From contig NZ_CP032125.1 of assembly GCF_003544895.1 (NCBI RefSeq), positions 882,001 to 946,000 on the forward strand: DNA of 64,000 nt, given 5' to 3'. This DNA comes from Profundibacter amoris. Its GTDB lineage: Bacteria > Pseudomonadota > Alphaproteobacteria > Rhodobacterales > Rhodobacteraceae. The position numbers were made by a program, and so were the translations under genes. Numbering within the stretch: position 1 is the first letter of the stretch; every line of letters begins with the position of its first letter. This document shows positions 44,067 to 53,165 of this stretch, piece by piece. A model generated the notes under the pieces. That model was not told the origin of the DNA, made no database searches, and worked only from the letters and a program-made list of their open reading frames with translations.

Positions 44067-44150
44067 CTATGCCCCTCCAAAGGCTGATACATAAAAGATC
44101 AGCACGATCAGCAGCACAAAGGCCAGTTTTTGCAGACCTGTTGCAGTCAT
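44067..44150 (-). CDS. 27-residue membrane peptide
   Basis: ATG 44150 to TAG 44067: MTATGLQKLAFVLLIVLIFY and VSAFGGA, a single hydrophobic helix. GAGAGG lies five bases before the ATG. The stop codon is directly followed by the ATG of the XpaC gene, which suggests coupling. Too short for usual annotation; a one-helix peptide of the XpaC-TelA complex is likely. No homologue known to me. Confidence 0.6.
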   Translation of the reverse strand: MTATGLQKLAFVLLIVLIFYVSAFGGA

Positions 44151-44223
44151 ATTCCTCTCCCGATTGCGGATACTAGATCACAGCACCGGCAAATGTCCAA
44201 GGGGGAAAGATTGCGCCAATAGA

Positions 44224-45042
44224 TCAGTGGTCTGTCCCCGTTTTACGTTCCACTTCCAGCTTGCGGGCATAGCCTGACTGGATCACCTCGACCACAACCA
44301 GCACCACGATCGAGAAATAGAAGGTGGATTTCGACATCGGGATCAAGGCATGGCCGAACAGTTTGATCTGCAGGGCGTCATCATGCATGGCGTGGGCGGC
44401 GGCCGGACCGGATTCGCCCAGCAGGACAACCCCGACGATCAGCAGGATGAACAGGCCCAGAACCTCGTACATGCGGTTCTTTTCCAGAAATACGGCAACG
44501 GTATCGGCCAGTGCCAGCATGGCGATGCCGGAAATGATAATGGCGGTGGCCAGCACTGCGAAAACCTTGGTGATGGCCAGGGCCGACAAAACGGAATCAA
44601 AGCTGAAGATCAGGTTCATGAACACGATCAGCATCACCACCTGCGTGGCCGATTTGGCGTTTTTGTTGCCCATGCCGGTGCCCAGTTCCTCGACCGTCAA
44701 CATATGGGTGATTTCCTTGAACGCCGTATACATGATGAACACGCCCCCCACGACGAACACCATGGTGGCAAAGTTGACGCCGCCCTCGATGATACCGGGG
44801 AGGTTAAATATGTAAAACGGCTCGGACAGGGCGGTGATCAGTTGCAGCATCACAAACAGCAGCACAACCCGCAGCGCAACGGCGATGATAATGCCCCAGA
44901 AGCGCACCGATTTCTGTTTGTCCGCCGGCGCGCGTTTGCTCTCGATGCTGATATACAGCAGGTTGTCAAACCCCAGCACCGCTTGCAGGAAAATCAGCAC
45001 CATCAGGTTGCCAAGGTTTTCTAAGGTTAATAGATCGGCCAT
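44224..45042 (-). CDS. TerC-family membrane protein
   Basis: 272 residues, about seven to eight helices. The two TerC motifs are GFDNLLYISIES in helix 1 and IFSFDSVLSALAITK in helix 5, both with Asp in the membrane, suited to metal ion passage. TerC/Alx proteins are manganese exporters or insert into secretion-linked metallation; tellurite resistance is the historical name. It lies just upstream of the XpaC-TelA cluster, same strand. Confidence 0.88.
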   Translation of the reverse strand: MADLLTLENLGNLMVLIFLQAVLGFDNLLYISIESKRAPADKQKSVRFWGIIIAVALRVVLLFVMLQLITALSEPFYIFNLPGIIEGGVNFATMVFVVGGVFIMYTAFKEITHMLTVEELGTGMGNKNAKSATQVVMLIVFMNLIFSFDSVLSALAITKVFAVLATAIIISGIAMLALADTVAVFLEKNRMYEVLGLFILLIVGVVLLGESGPAAAHAMHDDALQIKLFGHALIPMSKSTFYFSIVVLVVVEVIQSGYARKLEVERKTGTDH

Positions 45043-45120
45043 ATGATCAGGCTCCTGTCACAAAATGCTACTGTTACAATGTCATACCGCCCGTAAACGG
45101 CTTTGAAAACTGTTTTGGCG

Positions 45121-45900
45121 CTATTTACGCCGCCGTTTTGGTTTCGGCTTGGGTTTCTGGCTGATGCCCTTGCCCAGCCCCAACTGGTCACGCAGCACGC
45201 GGGGTTTGATTTCCTCGACCTCGCCCGCCTTTAACTCACCCAGTTGAAACGGGCCGTAACTGACGCGGATCAGGCGGTTCACCTTCAACCCGACCTCGTC
45301 CAGTGCGCGCCGGATCTCGCGGTTCTTGCCTTCGCGCAGGGCCACCGTCAGCCAGGCATTCGCGCCCTGTTGCCGGTCCAGCGAAACATCCATCGGCTGG
45401 AACCGCTCGCCTTCGCTGGTCACACCCTTGCGCAGCGGCTCAAGCATCTTGTCACTTGGCCGGCCGTTCACCCGCGCCCGGTACCGGCGCAGCCAGCCGG
45501 TGCTGGGTAGCTCCAGCCTGCGCTTGATCCCGCCATCATTGGTCAACAACAGCAAGCCTTCGGAATTGATATCCAGACGGCCCACACTGACCACCCGTGG
45601 CAATTCTGCGGGCAGGGACGCAAACACCGTATCGCGGCCCTTTTCGTCACGCTCGGTGGTGACCAGTCCGATCGGCTTGTGATAGAGCCACAGGCGCGGC
45701 GCTTCGGGTTCGCCCACGTCCTTGCCATCCACCACGATTTTATCCGCAGGGGTGACGTTCAGGGCAGGGCTGTCGATCCGCTTGCCATTAACAGTGACGC
45801 GACCGGCGGCGATCATCCGCTCGGCCTCGCGCCGCGATGCAAGGCCCGCACGGGCCATGACTTTGGCGATCCGCTCGCCTTTGGGTGTTTCGTTTTCCAT
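45121..45900 (-). CDS. rluB: 23S rRNA pseudouridine synthase, RluB/RsuA group
   Basis: 259 residues from ATG 45900; upstream frame lies opposite tadA. An S4 domain at the N terminus (RIAKVMARAGLASRREAERM), the catalytic motif VGRLDINSEGLLLLTNDG (Asp), and GKNREIRRALDEVGLKV. The C terminus has a Lys/Pro/Arg tail. Acts on rRNA during ribosome assembly. RluB (23S U2605) is more likely than RluE/F from the S4 domain and neighbours. Confidence 0.9.
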   Translation of the reverse strand: MENETPKGERIAKVMARAGLASRREAERMIAAGRVTVNGKRIDSPALNVTPADKIVVDGKDVGEPEAPRLWLYHKPIGLVTTERDEKGRDTVFASLPAELPRVVSVGRLDINSEGLLLLTNDGGIKRRLELPSTGWLRRYRARVNGRPSDKMLEPLRKGVTSEGERFQPMDVSLDRQQGANAWLTVALREGKNREIRRALDEVGLKVNRLIRVSYGPFQLGELKAGEVEEIKPRVLRDQLGLGKGISQKPKPKPKRRRK

Positions 45901-45975
45901 GCCCTGCCTTAACCCGCATGCCGGAAAATGAAAAGCGGCTTGGCAAAACCCCTGCCACAGGGCAAACCATAGGAC

Positions 45976-46440
45976 ATGAGCGAATTTACCAGCCATATGG
46001 ACGCCGCCTTGCAACAGGCCAAAGCCGCCGCCGCACGTGGCGAAGTCCCCGTCGGCGCGGTGATCATTGCGCCAAATGGTGAAATCGTCACCCGAACCGG
46101 CAACCGCACCCGCGAATTGGTTGATCCGACGGCACACGCCGAAATCCTCGCCATCCGTGCCGCCTGCACGGCCCTCGGGTCCGAACGGCTGACCGGCTAT
46201 GACCTCTATGTCACGCTGGAACCCTGCCCGATGTGCGCCATGGCCATTTCCGCCGCCCGCATCCGCCGGCTGTATTTCGGCGCCTCCGATCCCAAATCCG
46301 GCGGCGTCAATCATGGCCCGCGCATCTTCACCCACCCGCAGGCCCACCATGTGCCCGAAATCTACGATGGCATCGCCGCTGCTGAATCCGAAACCCTGCT
46401 CAAGGATTTCTTCCAGTCCCGCCGCAACCCAACTAGTTGA
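45976..46440 (+). CDS. tadA: tRNA adenosine(34) deaminase
   Basis: 154 residues. Zinc-deaminase motifs TAHAEILAI (H54, E56) and EPCPMCAMAI (C84, C87). Deaminates A34 to inosine in tRNA-Arg(ACG). Divergent from rluB with 75 bases between, an arrangement frequent in Rhodobacterales. Full length. Confidence 0.95.
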   Translation: MSEFTSHMDAALQQAKAAAARGEVPVGAVIIAPNGEIVTRTGNRTRELVDPTAHAEILAIRAACTALGSERLTGYDLYVTLEPCPMCAMAISAARIRRLYFGASDPKSGGVNHGPRIFTHPQAHHVPEIYDGIAAAESETLLKDFFQSRRNPTS

Positions 46441-46493
46441 TATTTCGCGACAATCCCGTCAGCGGTGCAGGGTTTACAGGTCTACGCCCTAAT

Positions 46494-46525
46494 CTTCTTC
46501 TTGCCCGAAATACCTCCGCCGGAGG
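46494..46525 (+). repeat. dispersed 32-base hairpin repeat, copy 1
   Basis: CTTCTTCTTGCCCGAAATAC followed by the palindrome CCTCCGCCGGAGG-like stem. An inverted copy at 63757-63788 differs by four bases; two of these exchange a C-G pair of the stem for a T-A pair. It lies between tadA and gatC in a 192-base gap otherwise empty. Confidence 0.6.
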
Positions 46526-46632
46526 CTCCGGCATCGCCATAAAAACCGCCGTCGAAATGGCGCACAGCCTTGCAGCCCCCGCCCCACAACGCTAAAGCCT
46601 ATTCCAGACAGCATTTATCCGGAGACCCTTTG

Positions 46633-46920
46633 ATGTCGATCGACAAGGAAACCGCCGCCCGTGTGGCGCATCTGGCCCGTATCAGGGTCAAGGACGAGGA
46701 CCTGCCGGCCCTGGCCGAAGAATTCAACGCCATCCTTGGCTTTATCGAACAGTTGAACGAAGTGGATGTCGAAGGGGTGGAACCGATGACATCGGTCACC
46801 CCGCAACGCCTGAAACGGCGTCAGGATGTGGTGACAGACGGCAACCAGCAGGAGAAAATCCTCGCCAATGCACCGGACGCCCGCGAAGGGTTCTTTGCCG
46901 TGCCCAAAGTGGTGGAGTAA
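46633..46920 (+). CDS. gatC: Asp/Glu-tRNA amidotransferase subunit C
   Basis: 95 residues, [20 protein letters not shown] to [16 protein letters not shown], a full GatC. It wraps the A and B subunits of GatCAB, which amidates Glu-tRNA(Gln) and Asp-tRNA(Asn). Start at 46633 with GGAG before; the upstream frame is not homologous. Six bases before gatA. Confidence 0.95.
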   Translation: MSIDKETAARVAHLARIRVKDEDLPALAEEFNAILGFIEQLNEVDVEGVEPMTSVTPQRLKRRQDVVTDGNQQEKILANAPDAREGFFAVPKVVE

Positions 46921-46925
46921 GCGAT

Positions 46926-48413
46926 ATGACCGATCTGAACAAACTGACCATCGCCGAGGCCCGCGATTTGCTGCATAAGGGCGACGTCACCGCTGTTGAG
47001 CTGACCGAAAGCTGCCTGTCGGCGATTGAAGGGTCAAACGCGCTGAATGCTTTCGTTCACAACACCCCTGAAATATCCCGTGAACAGGCCAAAGCGGCTG
47101 ACGTGCGGCTGAAATCCGGCGATGCGCCCGCGATGTGCGGCATCCCGCTGGGCATCAAGGATCTGTTTTGCACCAAAGGCGTTCTTTCGCAGGCCGGTTC
47201 CGCCATTCTGGAAGGCTTCAGGCCGGAATACGAAAGCACCATCACCCAACAACTGTGGGACAATGGCGCGGTGATGCTGGGCAAACTGAACATGGACGAA
47301 TTCGCCATGGGGTCGTCGAATGAAACCTCGACCTACGGCAATGTAGTTAACCCGTGGCGACGTGGAAACGAGGAAACACCGCTAACGCCGGGTGGCTCGT
47401 CGGGCGGGTCCGCCGCCGCCGTGGCCGCCGATCTGTGCCTTGGCGCAACCGGCACCGACACGGGCGGCTCGATCCGCCAGCCCGCCGCGTTCACCGGCAT
47501 CACCGGCATCAAACCCACCTACGGGCGCTGCTCGCGTTGGGGCGTCGTGGCCTTTGCCTCGTCCCTGGATCAGGCCGGACCGATGACCAAATCCGTGCGC
47601 GATGCGGCGATTATGCTGGAAGCAATGGCAGGGCACGACCCGCTGGATTCCACCAGCGCCGATCTGCCCGTGCCCAATTTCGAGGCCGCGTTGACGGGTG
47701 ATATCAAGGGTAAAAAGATAGGTATTCCAAAGGAATACCGCATGGATGGTATGCCCGCCGAAATCGGCAAGCTGTGGGAAGACGGCACCGCGATGCTGAA
47801 AGACGCAGGTGCCGAGATCGTCGATATCTCGCTGCCGCACACCAAATACGCGCTGCCGGCCTATTATGTGATTGCACCGGCCGAGGCATCAAGCAATCTG
47901 GCCCGCTATGACGGTGTGCGCTATGGCCACCGCGCCAAACTGGCGGCGGGGGATGGCATCGACGACATGTATGAAAAAACCCGCGCCGAAGGGTTTGGTC
48001 ACGAGGTGCAGCGCCGCGTGATGGTCGGTACCTATGTGCTGTCCGCCGGTTTCTATGACGCCTATTACAACCGCGCCCGCCGGGTGCGCACCCTGATCAA
48101 ACGCGACTTTGAACAGGTGTTTGCCGATGGCGTCGATGCGATCCTGACACCGGCCACACCATCCGCTGCTTTCGGCCTTGGGGAAATGGCCGATGCCGAT
48201 CCGGTGCAGATGTATCTGAACGATGTGTTCACCGTCACGGTGAACCTTGCCGGCCTGCCGGGCATCACGGTTCCCGCCGGTCTGGACAAGCAGGGGCTGC
48301 CCTTGGGCCTGCAATTGATTGGCCGTCCGTGGGAAGAAGGCGATTTGCTGAATGTTGCCTATACGCTGGAACAGGCCGCCGGTTTTGTTTCCAAACCGTC
48401 CAAATGGTGGTAA
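46926..48413 (+). CDS. gatA: Glu-tRNA(Gln) amidotransferase subunit A
   Basis: 495 residues. Amidase signature [20 protein letters not shown] with Ser-cisSer-Lys triad; the Lys is in [12 protein letters not shown]. Produces ammonia from Gln for tRNA amidation with GatB, whose gene is not in the window. Full length. Confidence 0.97.
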   Translation: MTDLNKLTIAEARDLLHKGDVTAVELTESCLSAIEGSNALNAFVHNTPEISREQAKAADVRLKSGDAPAMCGIPLGIKDLFCTKGVLSQAGSAILEGFRPEYESTITQQLWDNGAVMLGKLNMDEFAMGSSNETSTYGNVVNPWRRGNEETPLTPGGSSGGSAAAVAADLCLGATGTDTGGSIRQPAAFTGITGIKPTYGRCSRWGVVAFASSLDQAGPMTKSVRDAAIMLEAMAGHDPLDSTSADLPVPNFEAALTGDIKGKKIGIPKEYRMDGMPAEIGKLWEDGTAMLKDAGAEIVDISLPHTKYALPAYYVIAPAEASSNLARYDGVRYGHRAKLAAGDGIDDMYEKTRAEGFGHEVQRRVMVGTYVLSAGFYDAYYNRARRVRTLIKRDFEQVFADGVDAILTPATPSAAFGLGEMADADPVQMYLNDVFTVTVNLAGLPGITVPAGLDKQGLPLGLQLIGRPWEEGDLLNVAYTLEQAAGFVSKPSKWW

Positions 48414-48448
48414 CACAGATGGACACGACCAAGGAAAAGGGGTTTTCG

Positions 48449-49135
48449 ATGCGGTTTTTAATTCCGGTGGCTGCAGCACTGGTCGTTTCGGCCTGTGTGC
48501 CCGGGGACACAAATTCGGGTGTCGGTTTCAGCAATTACGACAGCTATGAACAACAACGCGCCCGTCGCGAAGCCGAGTTGCGCCAGCAGGCGGTTCCGGC
48601 GCAGGGTGTTATTTCCGAGGAAACGGTGCAAACATCTGCCGTACCACAAACACCACCCCTTGCCACGCAAACGCCACCCGCAACGCCCCAGAGCCAAACC
48701 GCATCAAGCAGAACACCGACCCCGACCAGCAACAGCAACGCCGGCATTTCGGACGAGCAGGATTTTGATGCCGTCGCCTCGCGCGAAACCATCGAAAGCG
48801 ACCGCGAGCGGCTGGAACGCCAGCGGGCGGAATATGTGGTGATCGAACCAACTGCCGTGCCAACCGGCGGGCGTTATTCCGGCCCGAACATCGTCAAATA
48901 CGCGCTGTCGACCACCAATAATGTCGGACAGGCGATCTATAGCCGCTCGAAAATCTTTGCTCAGTCGCGTTACAATCGCAATTGCCAGAAATTCCCTTCG
49001 CCCGATAAGGCACAAGAGGCGTTTTTAAAAACCGGCGGGCCGAAACGTGATCCAAAGGGGCTGGACCCTGATGGCGACGGTTTCGCCTGTTCCTGGGATC
49101 CAGCCCCCTTCCGCACAGCCCGCAGCGGCGGCTGA
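48449..49135 (+). CDS. lipoprotein with excalibur calcium-binding domain
   Basis: 228 residues from ATG 48449 (ATG 48419 is an alternative). Signal and lipobox VVSAC (C about 15), a Ser/Thr/Pro-rich linker from 60 to 110, then SRYNRNCQKFPSPDKAQEAF and DPDGDGFACSWDP, an excalibur motif with the Asp-Gly calcium loop and paired Cys. Cell-envelope; often near cell-wall hydrolases, as here with the amidase next. Confidence 0.8.
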   Translation: MRFLIPVAAALVVSACVPGDTNSGVGFSNYDSYEQQRARREAELRQQAVPAQGVISEETVQTSAVPQTPPLATQTPPATPQSQTASSRTPTPTSNSNAGISDEQDFDAVASRETIESDRERLERQRAEYVVIEPTAVPTGGRYSGPNIVKYALSTTNNVGQAIYSRSKIFAQSRYNRNCQKFPSPDKAQEAFLKTGGPKRDPKGLDPDGDGFACSWDPAPFRTARSGG

Positions 49136-49143
49136 GGGCCGGG

Positions 49144-49830
49144 GTGAAGCCCACCCCGCACCCGTCACCCAATTTCGGGGAGCGCCGTGACGGTGCGATC
49201 CCCGACATGGTGGTTTTGCACTATACCGCAATGGACAGCGCCAAAGCGGCGCTGGACCGGCTAAGTGCGCCAGAGGCCGAGGTTTCCGCCCATTACCTGA
49301 TTTCCGAGGCGGGCGAGGTATTTTCGCTGGTGGCCGAGGAAAAGCGCGCATGGCACGCAGGTACGGGGCAATGGGGAATGGTCACGGATGTAAATTCCCG
49401 CTCGATCGGTATCGAAATTGCCAACACCGGCTTTGCCCCTTTCCCCGAACCGCAGATGCTGGCGCTTGAGCGGCTGCTGCACGGCATCATGCGCCGCTGG
49501 GCGATCCAGCCGGAACGCATCATCGGCCATTCCGACATGGCGCCGGGGCGCAAGATTGACCCGGGCCTGCGGTTCGACTGGCGACGGCTGGCGCTGGGCG
49601 GGCTATCGGTCTGGCCCGATCCGGTTTCAAAACCCTTCGATAAAACCGGTTTAGTGGATCTGTTGAACGCCTTTGGAATGACGGCAGAAAGTGATGCGGA
49701 AATTCTTCTGAAGGCCTTTCGCCTCCGGTTCCGCCCCTGGGCATCTGGGCCGCTGGATGATCTGGATCTGGCGATGGCATCTGACCTTGCCTTGCGCTAT
49801 CCCGTTGACCAATTGCCCCTGACCTCCTAA
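49144..49830 (+). CDS. N-acetylmuramoyl-L-alanine amidase, AmiD/AmpD group
   Basis: 228 residues. Amidase_2 zinc site: VVLHYTAM (H26), GHSDMAPGRKIDPG (H129, D139), with E91 in IGIEIANTG. No signal peptide, so a cytosolic recycling role like AmpD is more likely, unless N-terminal residues before 49144 count. It cuts the lactyl-amide bond between sugar and stem peptide. A C-terminal peptidoglycan-binding-like region (LVDLLNAFGMTAESDAEILL) follows. Confidence 0.88.
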   Translation: MKPTPHPSPNFGERRDGAIPDMVVLHYTAMDSAKAALDRLSAPEAEVSAHYLISEAGEVFSLVAEEKRAWHAGTGQWGMVTDVNSRSIGIEIANTGFAPFPEPQMLALERLLHGIMRRWAIQPERIIGHSDMAPGRKIDPGLRFDWRRLALGGLSVWPDPVSKPFDKTGLVDLLNAFGMTAESDAEILLKAFRLRFRPWASGPLDDLDLAMASDLALRYPVDQLPLTS

Positions 49831-49838
49831 ATCACAGT

Positions 49839-50217
49839 TGCGCGGATGGCTGGATGGCCGCGCGGCCCTGTGTCGCGAGGAAAGTCCGGACTCCACAAAA
49901 CGACGGTGCCGGGTAACGCCCGGCCGGGGAAACCCGAGGGAAAGCGCCACAGAAAACAGACCGCCTGTGCTTGCACGGGTAAGGGTGAAACGGCGGTGTA
50001 AGAGACCACCGCGCTGTTGGCAACAACAGTGGCACGGCAAGCCCCACCGGGAGCAATGCCAAATAGGGACCTTGCGGGCGCATGCCCAGGGCTGTTTTGG
50101 TCCAGAGGTCCGGGTTGGCAGCTAGAGCCTGTTGGTAACAGCAGGCGCAGAGGAATGGTCATCCAGAGGCGGGGAAACCCGCCTTGGACAAAATCCGGCT
50201 TACAGGCCGTCCGCGCA
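49839..50217 (+). ncRNA. rnpB: RNase P RNA
   Basis: The conserved P4-side segment GAGGAAAGTCCGGACTCCAC, the central AGAAAACAGACCGCC region and the 3' AGAGGAATGGTCATC and ACAAAATCCGGCTTACAG are present. P1 closes TGCGCGGA (49839) with TCCGCGCA (50210-50217). About 379 nucleotides, bacterial type A. It is the catalytic part of RNase P, processing tRNA 5' ends. Read on the plus strand between the amidase and CcdA-like genes. Confidence 0.95.
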
Positions 50218-50284
50218 TAACGATTCCGTCAGCCCCCGTTTCCCGCCTTGACCTGCCTCTAGGAGGAAGGTTTACCGGTTGCTT

Positions 50285-50959
50285 ATGGACATCAATCTTA
50301 TCACCCTCGTTCTGTTGCCGGTCGGCCTTGGTCTGCTGGGCTTTGTCGAGCCTTGCACCATCGGTGGTCATTTGCTGTTTCTGGACACGCAGAAAACCCG
50401 AGGCAGGGGCCAAAAAATCGGGGCGGTGGCGGTGTTTATCATCGTGCGGGCACTGGTGGCCGGATTGTTCGGGGCGTTGATTGCCTTTCTGGGGGAAAAG
50501 CTGATTGCGGCGCGGACCGGTATCTGGCTGGTGTTCGGCATCATTTATCTGCTGGTCGGCATCGCCTTTGTCATCGGGCGGGCAGGGGCGGTAAAACGGC
50601 GGATTGATCTGGCCCCGCAGGCATGGAAACGGGCCGGCAACCCCGTGGTGCTGGGCATGGCGTTCGGGCTGAATATACCGGCCTGTGCGGCGCCGATCCT
50701 GTTTGGCCTGCTGGGGCTGGCGGCGACCGCGGGCACGGTTCTGACCGGATTTATCATGATGTTTTTGTTCGGCCTGTTCCTGTCACTGCCATTGGCGTTG
50801 TTTGCCGTTATCCCGAAATGGGCGGCATGGCTGGACGGGGTCGGGCAACGGCTGAAAAATAAGCGCTGGGTGATCGGGGCGGTGTTTATCCTGCTTGGGC
50901 TGTGGTCGATCTGGTTCGGCCTGTATGTCGATCCGGCAAATTGGGCAGGGCAGGGATGA
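50285..50959 (+). CDS. CcdA/DsbD-like thiol transporter membrane protein
   Basis: 224 residues, six helices. Two membrane cysteines at the usual places: GFVEPCTIGGHL (C24) and NIPACAAPILFG (C134). CcdA moves reducing power to periplasmic thioredoxin-like proteins for cytochrome c maturation. The partner thiol protein is not adjacent. Its stop overlaps the start of the MFS gene (ATGA). Confidence 0.85.
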   Translation: MDINLITLVLLPVGLGLLGFVEPCTIGGHLLFLDTQKTRGRGQKIGAVAVFIIVRALVAGLFGALIAFLGEKLIAARTGIWLVFGIIYLLVGIAFVIGRAGAVKRRIDLAPQAWKRAGNPVVLGMAFGLNIPACAAPILFGLLGLAATAGTVLTGFIMMFLFGLFLSLPLALFAVIPKWAAWLDGVGQRLKNKRWVIGAVFILLGLWSIWFGLYVDPANWAGQG

Positions 50960-52191
50960 GCAACAACGATAAATCACGGTTCAAGAAAGTCGCGATTGCC
51001 GGCATCACCTTTCAGGCCGGCTCGGCGGCGGTGGATTCCTCGACCATCATGGCGGCGCTGGTTTACCAGTTGACTGGCAGTTCCATTATTGTCGGGGCGA
51101 TCACCGCGATCCTGCGCTTTGGCTGGCTGTTTCCGCAACTGATCATCGGCTTTCTGGCGCAACGCTCGGGCAGCTCGATGCAATACTATGTGATCGGGGC
51201 CTTCGGGCGGGCCGCCTGCATGGCGCTGATGGCCGCAACCCTGTGGATCGGGGCCGGTTGGCCGCGCGGCTGGCTGGCGGCGGCGGTGATGGTGATCTGG
51301 GTGGCCTATGCGTTCATATCGGGCATCGTGGCGGTGCCCTATAACGACATCGTTGCGCGCTCGGTTCCGTCGAAATTGCGTAGCCGCCTGCTGGCGACAC
51401 GGTTCTTTGGCGGCGGGGTGCTGGCGTTGGTGGTGGTGGGGATTGCCGACCGGCTGGTGGGGGAACTGGCGTTCCCTCTGTCCTATGCGGCGATCATCGC
51501 GATTGCCTCGGTGCTGATGTTCCTATCGTCAACCGTGTTCACCGCGATGGGCGAACCGCAGGCCGTGGGCAATGCCGCCACTAAACCCGGATTTTTCCAA
51601 TATCTGAAAGACGGGGTGCAGGTGTTCAAAACCGACAACCGCTTTGCCACTTTCGTTTATGCGCAATGGTGCGGCGGGGCGGTGCTGATGGCGATGCCGT
51701 TCTATGTGGTGCAGGCCAGCCAATCGGGCGTTTCGCTGGAACATGTGGCGCTGTTGCTGGGGGCGCAGACCACGGGGGCGTTGTTGTCCAACCCGCTGTG
51801 GGGCTGGTGGGGCGATCATCTGGGCAAGGTCAGCCTGCTGAAGGCCATCGCGCTGGGCCGTGTGGGGCCGCCGTTGCTGGTGCTGCTGGCCGCGCTGGCG
51901 TTGTCCTTGCCCCAAGCGGCGCTGTTCTGGTTCTTTATGGGGGTCTTTTTCCTGATGGGCGCTTTGGCGAACGGGCTGACCATCGCGGTGATCGGTTTCC
52001 TGATGGAAATATCCCCCGATGACAAACGCCCCGCCTATAGCGGCTATTTCAACGCTATCACGGCGCCTGCGTTCTTGTTGCCGCTGTTGGCGGGAATTAT
52101 CGCCAGCATGTTCGGCGTGACTGTGGTGTTCGCGATATCATTGCTGGCAGCTGGGGCGCAGTTTGTCCTGCTGCGCAAAATTCGCACATAA
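50956..52191 (+). CDS. MFS transporter
   Basis: 411 residues, twelve helices, starting MSNNDKSRFKKVAIAGITFQ. Loop motifs SVPSKLRSRLLATRFFGG and DRLVGELAF and GWWGDHLGKVSLLKA. I cannot name the substrate. Coupled to the CcdA-like gene by a four-base overlap, which may be only positional. Confidence 0.8.
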   Translation: MSNNDKSRFKKVAIAGITFQAGSAAVDSSTIMAALVYQLTGSSIIVGAITAILRFGWLFPQLIIGFLAQRSGSSMQYYVIGAFGRAACMALMAATLWIGAGWPRGWLAAAVMVIWVAYAFISGIVAVPYNDIVARSVPSKLRSRLLATRFFGGGVLALVVVGIADRLVGELAFPLSYAAIIAIASVLMFLSSTVFTAMGEPQAVGNAATKPGFFQYLKDGVQVFKTDNRFATFVYAQWCGGAVLMAMPFYVVQASQSGVSLEHVALLLGAQTTGALLSNPLWGWWGDHLGKVSLLKAIALGRVGPPLLVLLAALALSLPQAALFWFFMGVFFLMGALANGLTIAVIGFLMEISPDDKRPAYSGYFNAITAPAFLLPLLAGIIASMFGVTVVFAISLLAAGAQFVLLRKIRT

Positions 52192-52281
52192 TCCGGTTGA
52201 CTCGGGGGCCACGGGCGTTAAAAGGCAGGCTTCTAGGATTCATTCGGGCGCAATCTGCCCACCCGCTTTAGGAGCACTATC

Positions 52282-52449
52282 ATGGCGAAGCCAACCACAA
52301 TCAAAATCCGCCTGAACTCGACTGCGGGCACCGGCCACTTTTATGTGACCAAAAAGAACGCCCGCACCATGACCGAGAAGATGACGGTTAACAAATACGA
52401 CCCGGTTGTGCGCAAGCACGTTGAATATAAAGAAGGCAAGATCAAGTAG
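52282..52449 (+). CDS. rpmG: 50S ribosomal protein L33
   Basis: 55 residues: [20 protein letters not shown] and ending [18 protein letters not shown]33 without the zinc-binding Cys pairs (the C- form). AGGAG lies eight bases before the ATG and a strong terminator follows. Confidence 0.96.
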
Positions 52450-52482
52450 GATCAGCCTGACCCATGGGTTGCAGATAAAAAG

Positions 52483-52510
52483 GCCGCGCTATAATTTGCG
52501 CGGCTTTTTT
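52483..52510 (+). terminator. intrinsic terminator of rpmG
   Basis: GCCGCGC (52483-52489) and GCGCGGC (52498-52504) around an 8-base loop, followed by TTTTTT. Confidence 0.88.
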
Positions 52511-52643
52511 GTGTTTAGGGGGCGGGACTGTTCACAGTGCTATTTTCAGTATTTTCAACTGCTTTTGGATGCCGCCAACTGAAGTCAGATGAGACACTTG
52601 ATGAAAAGGGGGGAGAGGATTGTCTGATCGCAAGTGCCGGGGG

Positions 52644-52931
52644 TTACGGCTCGTAGTTGCTTTGCGCTCCACAGGCGGCACAGAATGTGGCTCTCGGGGT
52701 TCGCAAAGGCTTGTTACAGGCGGCACACGGAGGGCCGTATTGGCTCGCTATATGATGAAAAATCGCGTTTGAATTCGTTTCGCGATAACCCGTTATTTTT
52801 TCGTATTCAGCTAGAAATTTGGTATTTCTATCTGAATATAAACCTTCCTTGTCTCTAATAATTACGGAAAGATCATCCCACTCTTGATCCGTTAACATGG
52901 GTAACTCCATGTCGCATCGCCAACAGTACAT
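52644..52931 (-). CDS. zinc-ribbon hypothetical protein
   Basis: 95 residues from ATG 52931. N-terminal CWRC, C-terminal CAACNKPLRTPRATFCAACG with two CxxC pairs; a helical middle (DLSVIIRDKEGLYSDRNTKF). Codon use and base composition are more A/T-rich than neighbours, suggesting recent acquisition. No family name. It stands alone. Confidence 0.55.
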   Translation of the reverse strand: MYCWRCDMELPMLTDQEWDDLSVIIRDKEGLYSDRNTKFLAEYEKITGYRETNSNAIFHHIASQYGPPCAACNKPLRTPRATFCAACGAQSNYEP

Positions 52932-53113
52932 GGTGATGGGCATCCTGTATCTCCATTGAGATTAGCTGATCCTATTGTCCACAAATGTTGAATGGGGGCA
53001 AGCAAGGTCTCGGAAAATGTATTTGATATGTTGAGATACAAAGCAGCCCATGGATTGTTTTACCCGTGGTTCAGCATCGCGGGCCAAAAAACACCCCTGA
53101 CGCTTCTCAAATG

Positions 53114-53139
53114 AAAAAGGCCGATCACTTGGACCGGCC
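53114..53139 (-). terminator. intrinsic terminator of the BI-1 gene
   Basis: On the minus strand GGCCGGTC and GATCGGCC, one mismatch, form a stem with a 5-base loop and run into TTTTT. Confidence 0.75.
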
Positions 53140-53165
53140 CCTTCTAAACTCTATATGAAGCGCTG

